In this document: piece after piece, positions 5,357 to 12,263 of the stretch | Layout: the number at the start of each line of letters is the position of its first letter | How positions within the stretch are numbered: the stretch's first letter is position 1 | DNA from: Bacteroidota bacterium | GTDB taxonomy: Bacteria; Bacteroidota; Bacteroidia; Chitinophagales; Saprospiraceae | Assembly (NCBI GenBank): GCA_018969455.1 | Contig: JAGWYI010000058.1 | Coordinates: 1 to 12,600 of the forward strand | DNA length: 12,600 bases | Direction: 5' to 3' | The notes under the pieces: generated by a model | Database searches by the model: none | What the model was told of the DNA's origin: nothing | Seen by the model: the letters and a program-made list of their open reading frames with translations, nothing else | Translations under genes and position numbers: made by a program

Positions 5357-6925
5357 TTAAAGGGGTGGGATGCGTGTTTTTAGAATGTTGAGTGCATTTT
5401 CACGAATAATTTGCCACTCTGCAGCAATTTCTTCCGACCAGAATCGGTCGTTATTGGCCAGCGTTTCGATTAAAACATCCAAAAATAGGGCAAAATCGGA
5501 TTCTGTATACCCTTCATGCGCGCGATTGCTAGCCAGTTCAAATAAAAAGGCACTTTTGGTGTCGAGGTCGAGTAAAACGTCTACCGCCATTTGCAGCATG
5601 GCAGATTGCCTTTGCTGGCCCAGCAAGGTAAAATGGGTGGCCACATGCGGGAGTTGTTGCCTGAATTTGGCATAAAAATCATGAATCAAATTTTTATTAA
5701 CCGCCAAACAACGGCGGTAACTCTGTCGGGCCAGGCTGGTTTTAGGTAAATCGGCCCGGGTAAACGGATGTAATGCCCGCAACAGCTGATGCAGATCCTG
5801 AAAGCGGTCTTTGGGATCCTCCTGAAGCAGTTGTTGGATGATGCCGACCAAACTTTTGGATGCATTAATTTTTAAATCAAAACTGTCCTTGGGCAAGCGT
5901 TTGAACTGCGCGCGCCGGTAATCGGGTTTGTTGAATTTTTTACGCGATTCCAGAATTTCATATACCGTAGATCCCTGATACAGGTCTTCCGACGTCATAA
6001 TTTTAAATGCCAATAAACCCAAAGAATATTGATCAGAGGCACACATTTCATCCAGACTCAGGCTCTTTCCATCATTTCGGAGCAGTTCTGGACTGCCATA
6101 GCGGCATAAATCCATGTAACGGTTGAAAGATTGTTCACCGGTGGTAACCCGGTGCAAATCAAAAGGAGATATCATAATTTGCCATTCATCGTCTATAAAA
6201 ACTTTGGAAGGGCGCATATTGGTGTGCAAAATTCGTTTGTGCCGCAAATAATCGAGCGCTTCTGCAAGTTGATACAGCCAGTCAACGGCTTGCGCAACGG
6301 GGCGTGGTCCTGTCTTTTCGATGGCTTGAGGCAGGGTAGGGCCGTGAACATATTCGGTGATGATAAAATAGGGGTAAGAATTTAATTCATGATCAAGCAA
6401 CTTGATGACGTTGCGGTGCCTGAGATCGGTGAGTTGTTTGATCTCCTGCTTAGCTTCATCGCTCAATTCCGGTGTTTTGAGCACCATTGCCACAGCATGG
6501 CGCTGGGTATCAACATTTTGAATACGGTACACTATGGAAGAGCCCCCTTCTACCAATTGGTCTTGCCGCAAATACCGTTTGGGGCGCAAGCGCAAATCCA
6601 GAATTTCATGAATGATTTTATCCCGATTGTCAAAACCCTCAAAAATGGCTTTTTTATTGGCAATGTCGAAATAGGCTGCCAATACATTTTGCCGAAAAAT
6701 ATCCAATTGATTTTGAAAACTCAACCGAATGCGATTGCGTTCAATGTTGGCTTCATTCCCAATCAAAGCTGCATTTACCTGATTTTCAACAAATGCATAT
6801 CGGCCCTGATTCTGGGCCAATGCTTGACGTTCTTGCTCGCACTTTTGTAAAAAATCGGCGTATTGATTAAAAGCTTCTGCTAAATTGCCTTCCGCCAGCA
6901 ATTGATCAATGTTGTTTCCTGCCAT
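5357..6925 (-). CDS. EAD11-like / protein pseudokinase / globin-like fusion protein
   Basis: 522 residues, cytoplasmic, ATG at 6925. Residues about 1-80 look like an EAD11-type adaptor: L-L-A-E-G-N-L-A-E-A-F, Q-G-R-Y at 40-43, E-R-N-R-I-R at 62-67. Landmark spacing is within one residue of that in the EAD protein at 771-1136. Residues about 115-388 are a protein kinase fold: glycine loop L-V-E-G-G-S-S-I-V-Y, Lys150 (VAIK position), Glu161 (alpha-C), G-S-P-E at 277-280, D-Q-Y-S-L-G at 298-303, P-K-D-R-F at 371-375. However, HRD is H-T-N (234-236, catalytic Asp to Asn), the catalytic-loop Asn is Lys241, and DFG is replaced around S-P-F at 253-255. Phosphotransfer is therefore unlikely. Residues about 398-520 resemble a bacterial globin (N-K-N-L-I-H-D-F-Y-A-K-F, L-L-G-Q-Q-R-Q-S-A-M-L, A-A-E-W-Q-I-I). 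The proximal-His position aligns with Arg468, with His470 two residues on. It follows the three-repeat protein by 97 nt. Confidence 0.85.
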   Translation of the reverse strand: MAGNNIDQLLAEGNLAEAFNQYADFLQKCEQERQALAQNQGRYAFVENQVNAALIGNEANIERNRIRLSFQNQLDIFRQNVLAAYFDIANKKAIFEGFDNRDKIIHEILDLRLRPKRYLRQDQLVEGGSSIVYRIQNVDTQRHAVAMVLKTPELSDEAKQEIKQLTDLRHRNVIKLLDHELNSYPYFIITEYVHGPTLPQAIEKTGPRPVAQAVDWLYQLAEALDYLRHKRILHTNMRPSKVFIDDEWQIMISPFDLHRVTTGEQSFNRYMDLCRYGSPELLRNDGKSLSLDEMCASDQYSLGLLAFKIMTSEDLYQGSTVYEILESRKKFNKPDYRRAQFKRLPKDSFDLKINASKSLVGIIQQLLQEDPKDRFQDLHQLLRALHPFTRADLPKTSLARQSYRRCLAVNKNLIHDFYAKFRQQLPHVATHFTLLGQQRQSAMLQMAVDVLLDLDTKSAFLFELASNRAHEGYTESDFALFLDVLIETLANNDRFWSEEIAAEWQIIRENALNILKTRIPPL

Positions 6926-7022
6926 AGGATCGGTTTATTTCATGCAATAATACAATAATTCAAATCCTTAATTACACCGGAAATGATTCAGAAAGGGGGC
7001 TTCCTTTTATTTGTTTAATAAA

Positions 7023-8639
7023 TTAAAAATCTCCATATGTATAAGCCTGCTGCAAATCATCGGGCCAACGCGGAATCACCACCCAAAAACCGACCGAATG
7101 CAATTGGGGTAAATCAAGATAAAACAACCAGTTCTCTTCAATTTTTTCTCCGTTAATGGGGTTGTTATCCTCCATTTCTATGGGCAGCAGGTTCAAGGTT
7201 GCGTGGTTCAAATGGGCAAATATGGCATGTGCTATGGCTGCCCGATATTCCTGGGGATCGTCGAAATCGCTTGCCGGGGTGCTTTCCGACAGTTTTTGTG
7301 CCATAAAATTAAAGACCGATTTGGGCGTAAGGTAGTCGTGTAAAACCGTGTTTAGTGCCTGACGAAACAGGCTCGGGATGCTGCGCCAATCGGGACCAAA
7401 TTGTGTTTGCTGCTTCAAGACATCTTCCTCCGGGAGTGACCACTGCAAGCCATCCAGTTTGAATTCGCGGGCTATCACCAGCATCACTTGCTCCGACAAA
7501 GGCAACTCTTCATCGATAAAGCAAGTGTTCCAGGCGGCATCGCCATCGGTGTTTTCGCGCGGAACGGTGATAAGTACTTTAAAATTGGTTTTTTCAGGCA
7601 TCTCCAGTCCAAAACCCCATTCAGAATCAATCGAAAAGGACGCATTTTCAGGAACAGGAAAACTGTCTGTACCTGCATCTGCCTGTGCTTTGTAATCCAG
7701 GGGAATGAGGTGCAATTTCCCGCGTTGTGCGTAAGCGCGCTCATACGCCTGAACCCCTAGTTCGGGATCAACCCAAACATCTTGTGTAATGAAATCATGA
7801 AAGGAAAAACTGCTTTCTGCATTGTAAATGCCATCTGTTAGGGCTGCAAACAGCACGTTTCCAAAATTTTGGCCCGGAACCAGGGCCAATTGTTGCTTAA
7901 CCTCATCCTCAGGTATAAGCCATTCCATTTGCGGCAATCGGGCATGTTGCACCACAATGGAGGCACACATAGGCGCATGGGGCGCCGCAGCATCGAAACT
8001 GCCTTTGCTGTACTGCTGATTTTGACTTTCGTGCACAAAAGCATGGAAATTCAAATACTTGAAATCAGGGGTCTGAAAATCGAAAACCCAGCAATCAGGA
8101 TTTTCAGACTGTTCGGGCAGGAGTTGTAAAACGCCCCGGTCGAGGTAGTTTTTTAACAAGTTGCCCGATTGATTGGGGTCCACAAATGCCAGGTCGCGGC
8201 GGCCGACACAGCCGGCGAAACTCAATGGACCCTGGCTCCAGTGCAAGTAAGCTTCAAGCGCCGATTTGAGGATTTCACGAAAAGGCCGGGCCCCGTTTTT
8301 TTGCAGTCGAGCCCGAACCATTTCGGGGTCAATTTTCCAATCCAGGTTGGTTAAATTGTATTCCAGGCGAATGACACGTCGGATGGTATCTTCCAGGGTG
8401 TTTTCGCCCGTTCCCAACTGAGTTTGCAACCATTGGGCGGCTTCGGGCGCAAAAGGATGGCGGTCCAGGATGTACAACAAGGTGCGGCGTTCAATTTCGG
8501 TGATTTTTCCGCCATCCATGGCTTTATTAAACAAAGTACCGGCATTTTCAAGTGTAATTGCTTCTTGATCAAAAGACTCGGCCAGATTAAGCAAATCGGC
8601 AGCGTAACGGACTTTTTGAATTACTTTGTAATATGCCAT
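7023..8639 (-). CDS. Uncharacterised protein with three diverged tandem repeat domains
   Basis: 538 residues, no signal peptide or TM segment, ATG at 8639. I do not recognise a named family. After a helical N-terminal region (1-75, with F-N-K-A-M-D-G-G-K-I-T-E-I-E-R) it consists of three homologous units at about 93-205, 232-362 and 392-525. Each begins with a Trp-centred strand and an acidic helix: D-W-K-I-D-P-E-M-V at W101, E-W-L-I-P-E-D-E-V at W240, Q-W-S-L-P-E-E-D-V at W400. Each continues with a helix containing A-L near 127, 266 and 428, then an L-x-L-[LI]-P strand (171-175, 309-313, 482-486), then an aromatic strand pair of the W-x-F-x-L type. Repeat spacing is 139 then 160 residues. 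The first two units carry scattered acidic residues, but none shows an obvious catalytic motif. It is the first gene of a minus-strand set with the pseudokinase fusion, so it may be its regulatory partner or substrate; that is inference. Confidence 0.85.
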   Translation of the reverse strand: MAYYKVIQKVRYAADLLNLAESFDQEAITLENAGTLFNKAMDGGKITEIERRTLLYILDRHPFAPEAAQWLQTQLGTGENTLEDTIRRVIRLEYNLTNLDWKIDPEMVRARLQKNGARPFREILKSALEAYLHWSQGPLSFAGCVGRRDLAFVDPNQSGNLLKNYLDRGVLQLLPEQSENPDCWVFDFQTPDFKYLNFHAFVHESQNQQYSKGSFDAAAPHAPMCASIVVQHARLPQMEWLIPEDEVKQQLALVPGQNFGNVLFAALTDGIYNAESSFSFHDFITQDVWVDPELGVQAYERAYAQRGKLHLIPLDYKAQADAGTDSFPVPENASFSIDSEWGFGLEMPEKTNFKVLITVPRENTDGDAAWNTCFIDEELPLSEQVMLVIAREFKLDGLQWSLPEEDVLKQQTQFGPDWRSIPSLFRQALNTVLHDYLTPKSVFNFMAQKLSESTPASDFDDPQEYRAAIAHAIFAHLNHATLNLLPIEMEDNNPINGEKIEENWLFYLDLPQLHSVGFWVVIPRWPDDLQQAYTYGDF

Positions 8640-8700
8640 GAGGGTACTTTTTTGTTGGATGGTTTAAGCGGTTTCACGCTTGCATGTGGTGAGATTCAAA

Positions 8701-8708
8701 CAAATGTA
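8701..8708 (-). promoter_or_regulatory. Predicted -7 box for the three-repeat-protein operon
   Basis: TACATTTG on the minus strand matches TAnnTTTG exactly. The implied start is about 55 nt ahead of ATG 8639. The nearest upstream TTTG (8728-8725) leaves only 16 nt, short of the usual 19-21, so the -33 element is uncertain. Confidence 0.4.
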
Positions 8709-8775
8709 TTCCGAATCTGGTGTGCAAAACCTGTTTGGGGCATTAACTTTGTTTAAATTTTAGGCGCCGTTGCTG

Positions 8776-8783
8776 TACTTTTG
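8776..8783 (+). promoter_or_regulatory. Predicted -7 box for the YhhQ-type transporter
   Basis: TACTTTTG matches TAnnTTTG exactly. A TTTA at 8752-8755 sits 20 nt upstream as a weak -33. The implied start near 8790 lies downstream of the possible GTG at 8783, which favours ATG 8813 as the translation start. Confidence 0.5.
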
Positions 8784-8812
8784 TGCATCCTGTCATACAA
8801 TTAGCCACTTTC

Positions 8813-9622
8813 ATGCGCCAATTTTTTTCTTCCAAGCCCAATCGCTTGTGGATGATCCTTTCCGGATTTTTCGTGACCAATGCCCTCGTCGCCGAGTTTA
8901 TGGGGGTGAAATTATTTTCCCTGGAAAAGACATTCGGATTTGATCCCGTAAACTGGTCATTTATGGGCGTTGATAATCTGTCATTTACACTCACTGCCGG
9001 CGTTTTGTTGTGGCCGGCCGTGTTTATCATGACTGACATCATCAATGAGTATTACGGGCCACGCGGCGTTCGTTTTTTGTCGTATTTAACTGCCGGCCTG
9101 ATTGCTTACGGGTTTACCATGTTGTTTTTCGCCTTGCAGCTGGAACCTGCCGATTTTTGGAGAACGGCCCATATAAAATCCTATTGGTCGGTGGAGCAAC
9201 AGGAAGCCATGCGTATGCAGGTGGGAGATTACAATGCTGCTTATTCGGTGGTTTTTGGGCAAAGTTTGTGGATCATCGTGGGTTCTTTGGTTGCGTTTTT
9301 GGTTGGCCAGGTAGTGGATGTGGGTATTTTTCACGCCATTAAGGCGAAAACCGGCGAGGGGCGTATCTGGTTGCGATCAACCGGTAGTACCCTGGTTTCG
9401 CAGTTTCTCGACAGTTTTGTGGTGGTTTTTATTGCCCTTTACATCGGCCAGGGTTTGCCCTTTTTGCAGGTTTTGGCGATATCCATCATGAATTATTTTT
9501 ACAAAGGTTCCATGGCGCTTCTGCTTACACCCATCATATATGCCGTGCACCATGCCATTGAATGGTATTTGGGTGCGGAATTGGCCACGGAAATGAAAAA
9601 TGCAGCACAGCAGGCAGCCTGA
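8813..9622 (+). CDS. YhhQ family queuosine-precursor transporter
   Basis: A 269-residue inner-membrane protein of the YhhQ/VUT-1 family, which imports queuosine precursors (preQ0/preQ1) for tRNA modification. Six or so hydrophobic segments are visible. Family motifs are F-I-M-T-D-I-I-N-E-Y-Y-G at 71-82 and G-R-I-W-L-R-S-T-G-S-T-L-V-S-Q-F-L-D-S at 183-201, the latter being the most diagnostic stretch. A loop of about 35 residues between segments (W116-Y140, with several Met and Gln) is longer than in the E. coli protein. ATG 8813 was chosen over GTG 8783 because the GTG overlaps a predicted -7 box and the extra ten residues do not look like family sequence. It is divergent from the three-repeat-protein operon across a shared promoter region. 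Substrate beyond the family assignment is not certain. Confidence 0.9.
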   Translation: MRQFFSSKPNRLWMILSGFFVTNALVAEFMGVKLFSLEKTFGFDPVNWSFMGVDNLSFTLTAGVLLWPAVFIMTDIINEYYGPRGVRFLSYLTAGLIAYGFTMLFFALQLEPADFWRTAHIKSYWSVEQQEAMRMQVGDYNAAYSVVFGQSLWIIVGSLVAFLVGQVVDVGIFHAIKAKTGEGRIWLRSTGSTLVSQFLDSFVVVFIALYIGQGLPFLQVLAISIMNYFYKGSMALLLTPIIYAVHHAIEWYLGAELATEMKNAAQQAA

Positions 9623-9672
9623 TTTTATTTCTTCCCTGGAAGAATTGCGAAGCCTCGTCATAACTGGCAGCA

Positions 9673-9772
9673 TGCATGGCCCGGCAGCAGAAGGGTGGTC
9701 TGTGATTCAGGCTTAAAACCTGCACAAAAAATAGGAGTCCTGCAAACAGATGCCATAAACCCGGGCCATGCA
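9673..9772. other. Potentially structured intergenic element closed by a 12-bp inverted repeat
   Basis: TGCATGGCCCGG (9673-9684) is perfectly complementary to CCGGGCCATGCA (9761-9772). Nested inside are TCTGT/ACAGA and CAGG/CCTG pairs around a small loop, so a multi-stem RNA fold is possible. It occupies the 227 nt between the transporter stop and the predicted pseudouridine synthase start. I see no ORF and no match to a known RNA class, and no T-run for a terminator. Confidence 0.45.
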
Positions 9773-9818
9773 GGCAGTATTTGCTTATGGCTCTTGCCAA
9801 TTTTTTGCCGCGTTTGGG

Positions 9819-9826
9819 TATATTTG
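9819..9826 (+). promoter_or_regulatory. Predicted -7 box for the pseudouridine synthase gene
   Basis: TATATTTG matches TAnnTTTG exactly, with an implied start near 9833. No well-spaced -33 TTTG is present. If real, it places the in-frame ATG at 9787 upstream of the transcript and favours the TTG at 9850 as translation start. Confidence 0.5.
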
Positions 9827-9849
9827 CCGCCATTTTAAATTCAAATTAC

Positions 9850-10572
9850 TTGAAACCAGAAATATTGTTTGAGGATGAGCAGATCCTGGTGGTAAACAAA
9901 CCTGCCGGACTCTTAACCATTCCCGACCGTGCAGGCCTGCAGACGAGTTTGCTCAAATGGCTGCAACAACGATACGACAACGTTTATACGGTGCATCGTC
10001 TCGACCGGGAAACGAGTGGTTTATTGTGTTTTGCCCGGAATGAAGCAGCGCACCGGCATTTATCCATTCAGTTTGAAAAACATACGGTCGACAAATTTTA
10101 TTTCGCGCTGATAGATGGCATCCTGCATCATGAGGAAGGCGAAATTGACAAACCGATTGGCGAACATCCAACGATTTCGGGTAAAATGGCCATTGTGCAC
10201 CAGGGCGGCAAGCCTTCCCTGACTTTTTACCGGGTGGCGGAACGATTTAAGCATTTTACCCTCGCTGAAGTATTGATTAAAACAGGCAGAACGCACCAGA
10301 TTCGGGTTCATTTCAACAGCATCGGGTATCCTTTGGCGGTAGACGCCCTGTACGGCCGCCGTGCCGCCTTTTTTCTATCGGAAATTAAAGGTCGAAATTA
10401 TAAAAGCGGGAAGTTTTCGGAGGAAGAACGCGCCATTATGGAACGTACCAGCCTGCATGCTGCCCGCTTGCGACTGGATCATCCCGTAAGTCTCGAACGG
10501 CTCGAATTTAAAAGTCCAATTCCAAAAGATTTTCAGGCACTGCTCACTCAATTGCGCAAATGGGGCGGATAA
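9850..10572 (+). CDS. RluA family RNA pseudouridine synthase
   Basis: This enzyme isomerises uridine to pseudouridine in rRNA or tRNA. The catalytic motif H-R-L-D-R-E-T-S-G is at residues 49-57 with catalytic Asp52. The family K-P-A-G motif (17-20) and R-T-H-Q-I-R-V-H (147-154) are intact. There is no N-terminal S4 domain, so this is a short RluA-type enzyme of 240 residues. An insertion of roughly 30 residues follows L-Y-G-R near 168 and is probably lineage-specific. Start choice: TTG 9850 gives (M)-K-P-E-I-L-F-E-D-E-Q, the usual family beginning, and sits about 17 nt after the predicted transcription start. ATG 9787 would add 21 residues not typical of the family but is a real alternative. 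The target nucleotide cannot be assigned from sequence. Confidence 0.9.
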   Translation: MKPEILFEDEQILVVNKPAGLLTIPDRAGLQTSLLKWLQQRYDNVYTVHRLDRETSGLLCFARNEAAHRHLSIQFEKHTVDKFYFALIDGILHHEEGEIDKPIGEHPTISGKMAIVHQGGKPSLTFYRVAERFKHFTLAEVLIKTGRTHQIRVHFNSIGYPLAVDALYGRRAAFFLSEIKGRNYKSGKFSEEERAIMERTSLHAARLRLDHPVSLERLEFKSPIPKDFQALLTQLRKWGG

Positions 10573-10587
10573 CAAGGATGATATTGT

Positions 10588-10599
10588 TCCAAATTTGGA
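10588..10599. promoter_or_regulatory. 12-bp perfect palindrome upstream of the ompA-like promoter
   Basis: TCCAAATTTGGA is self-complementary and lies 41 nt upstream of the -33 element of the OmpA-like gene. It could be a regulator site, but no cognate regulator is encoded next to it. Confidence 0.25.
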
Positions 10600-10640
10600 T
10601 AATCGGAAACAATCAAGCACATTTTCTGCAAATGGTTCAT

Positions 10641-10671
10641 TTTGCCAAATAAAATACCTTTTCTACATTTG
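10641..10671 (+). promoter_or_regulatory. Near-ideal Bacteroidota promoter of the OmpA-like gene
   Basis: TTTG (10641-10644), a 19-nt spacer, and TACATTTG (10664-10671) match the sigma-ABfr consensus fully. The expected start is near 10678, giving a 5' leader of about 37 nt before ATG 10715. It fits a highly expressed envelope protein. Confidence 0.7.
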
Positions 10672-10714
10672 TCCGAATGAAGCATTTTCATTCAATCTAA
10701 ACCTTTTAACATTT

Positions 10715-12211
10715 ATGAGAAAATACGTAACCCTTTTCCTTTTGTTGCTTGCCCTCAATTTGGCAACCAGCAGCGCATCTGCACAAGGTACCAATGGCGT
10801 GAGTTTCAAATACATCCGCTACAATTACGTAAATCCGAATCCAACCCTGAAAAATTGGCAGGACATCTATGAAAATGCAGGAGGCTCTGGCTTTCAACTG
10901 GCTTTTCATCACAAACTCGACAAAAATACCTACCTCGTGGTTCCGGCAACGGTTGGGGTTGGGGCTTATCCCACAGATCGGTCATTCACCGATAAATTGT
11001 TGGTAAATGCAGATGTTTTGTTTCAGTATTTGCTGCTTCCGCAAAATTATATTTTAAACCCTACGCTGCATCTTGGAGTGGGTACCACCTGGGATACACC
11101 CGGGAAACGCGCCGATTTTAATTTGCCCATCGGCCTGGGTTTAAATATCCGCATGACCGACTATTTCAGTTTCGTGGCACAATCACAGTATCGGCATTCC
11201 ATTCAAAATCGGAATGGTTGGCAACACAGTGTCGGTTTTGTGCTCAACATGGGCGCCGACACACCGAAAGACCGCGATGGCGATGGCATAAGCGATGAAA
11301 TGGATAAATGCCCGGATGTGCCGGGCTTACCAAGCTTGCTCGGCTGCCCCGATCAGGATAATGACGGCATTACCGATGCCAATGATAAATGCCCGGATGT
11401 ACCCGGTTTGCCTGAATTGGCTGGCTGCCCCGATCAGGACGGAGACGGGATTACCGACAAATTGGATGATTGCCCGGATATTGCCGGACCTGCTGAATTT
11501 AAAGGCTGCCCGGATAGCGACAGCGATGGAATTCCCGATTCTGTAGACAAATGCCCGAAAGAAGCCGGACCTGAAAACAACCAGGGATGTCCGTTCCGCG
11601 ACCGCGACGGCGATGGAATTGAAGATAAAGACGATGCCTGCCCTTCGGAAAAAGGCACAATCGCAACCAAAGGATGTCCAGACCGGGATGCCGACGGAAT
11701 TGCAGATAAAGCAGATGCATGCCCGGATAAAAAAGGCCTTGCCCAGTTTAAAGGATGCCCCGATACCGATGGCGACGGTGTAGCCGACCCCGACGACCGC
11801 TGTGTGGACACCCCGGGCCCGGTGAGCAACAAAGGATGCCCCGAAATTAAAAAGGAAGATAAAGCCAAGGTAGAACTGGCCATAAAAGCCGTCCAATTTG
11901 AAACAGGAAAAGATGTATTGTTGGCAAGCTCGAAAAAAGTACTCGATGAGGTGGCCGCTGTGCTGATCAAATATCCTGCATACAGCCTCAACATCTCGGG
12001 CCACACCGATGCAGTTGGGGATGATAAATGGAATCAGCAATTGTCGGAAAAACGAGCCAAAGCCGTTGCTGATTATCTGATCTCCCAGTCGGTCGCAGCC
12101 AATCGCCTGATGAGCGCCGGTTATGGTGAATCCAAACCCATTGCCGATAACAAAACCAAAGAAGGACGCGAGGCCAATCGAAGAGTTGAATTTGACCTGA
12201 TTATCAAGTAG
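10715..12211 (+). CDS. OmpA-like outer-membrane protein with seven thrombospondin type 3 repeats
   Basis: 498 residues. ATG 10715 was chosen because it begins a classical signal peptide (cleaved after S-A-S-A-Q at about 24) and follows a promoter that lies inside the longer open frame. Residues about 25-182 form a beta-rich outer-membrane domain with alternating aromatic strands. Residues about 186-376 hold seven TSP3-type calcium-binding repeats of 27 residues (the fifth with two extra), each of the pattern D-x-D-x-D-G-I-x-D-x-x-D-x-C-P and ending G-C-P. The paired Cys should form one disulphide per repeat. Residues about 385-498 are an OmpA C-terminal peptidoglycan-binding domain, with G-H-T-D (429-432), L-S-E-K-R-A (443-448) and N-R-R-V-E-F (488-493). 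The protein should tie the outer membrane to peptidoglycan with a Ca-stiffened stalk. It appears monocistronic and converges on the next gene. Confidence 0.95.
   Translation: MRKYVTLFLLLLALNLATSSASAQGTNGVSFKYIRYNYVNPNPTLKNWQDIYENAGGSGFQLAFHHKLDKNTYLVVPATVGVGAYPTDRSFTDKLLVNADVLFQYLLLPQNYILNPTLHLGVGTTWDTPGKRADFNLPIGLGLNIRMTDYFSFVAQSQYRHSIQNRNGWQHSVGFVLNMGADTPKDRDGDGISDEMDKCPDVPGLPSLLGCPDQDNDGITDANDKCPDVPGLPELAGCPDQDGDGITDKLDDCPDIAGPAEFKGCPDSDSDGIPDSVDKCPKEAGPENNQGCPFRDRDGDGIEDKDDACPSEKGTIATKGCPDRDADGIADKADACPDKKGLAQFKGCPDTDGDGVADPDDRCVDTPGPVSNKGCPEIKKEDKAKVELAIKAVQFETGKDVLLASSKKVLDEVAAVLIKYPAYSLNISGHTDAVGDDKWNQQLSEKRAKAVADYLISQSVAANRLMSAGYGESKPIADNKTKEGREANRRVEFDLIIK
11270..11842 (+). repeat. 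Seven in-frame TSP3 repeats (about 81 nt each)
   Basis: The DNA repeats every 81 nt, except for a 6-nt insertion at the fifth unit. Units 1 and 2 are most alike (both contain aaatgcccggatgt and ccggg), suggesting that they are the newest duplication. Such a tract can expand or contract by recombination. Confidence 0.85.
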
Positions 12212-12263
12212 TTAGCGTAGGTTCGAATTGCTATTGGCCATTAACATCCTTAAATGCCTCATT

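Noticed and set aside
6980..7015. Weak AAAGG...CCTTT hairpin between the three-repeat protein and the pseudokinase gene
   Set aside because: Only five pairs, and no T-run on the minus strand; too weak to call a terminator, so I treat the two genes as possibly co-transcribed.
9534..9833. Minus-strand 99-residue frame across the transporter end and the intergenic region
   Set aside because: It overlaps the conserved end of the transporter, has mixed composition, and covers the inverted-repeat element without any recognisable protein pattern.
11327..12040. 237-residue minus-strand open frame opposite the OmpA-like gene
   Set aside because: It is the antisense shadow of the TSP3 repeats, which creates a long, repetitive, hydrophobic-looking frame; no start signal or family pattern supports it.
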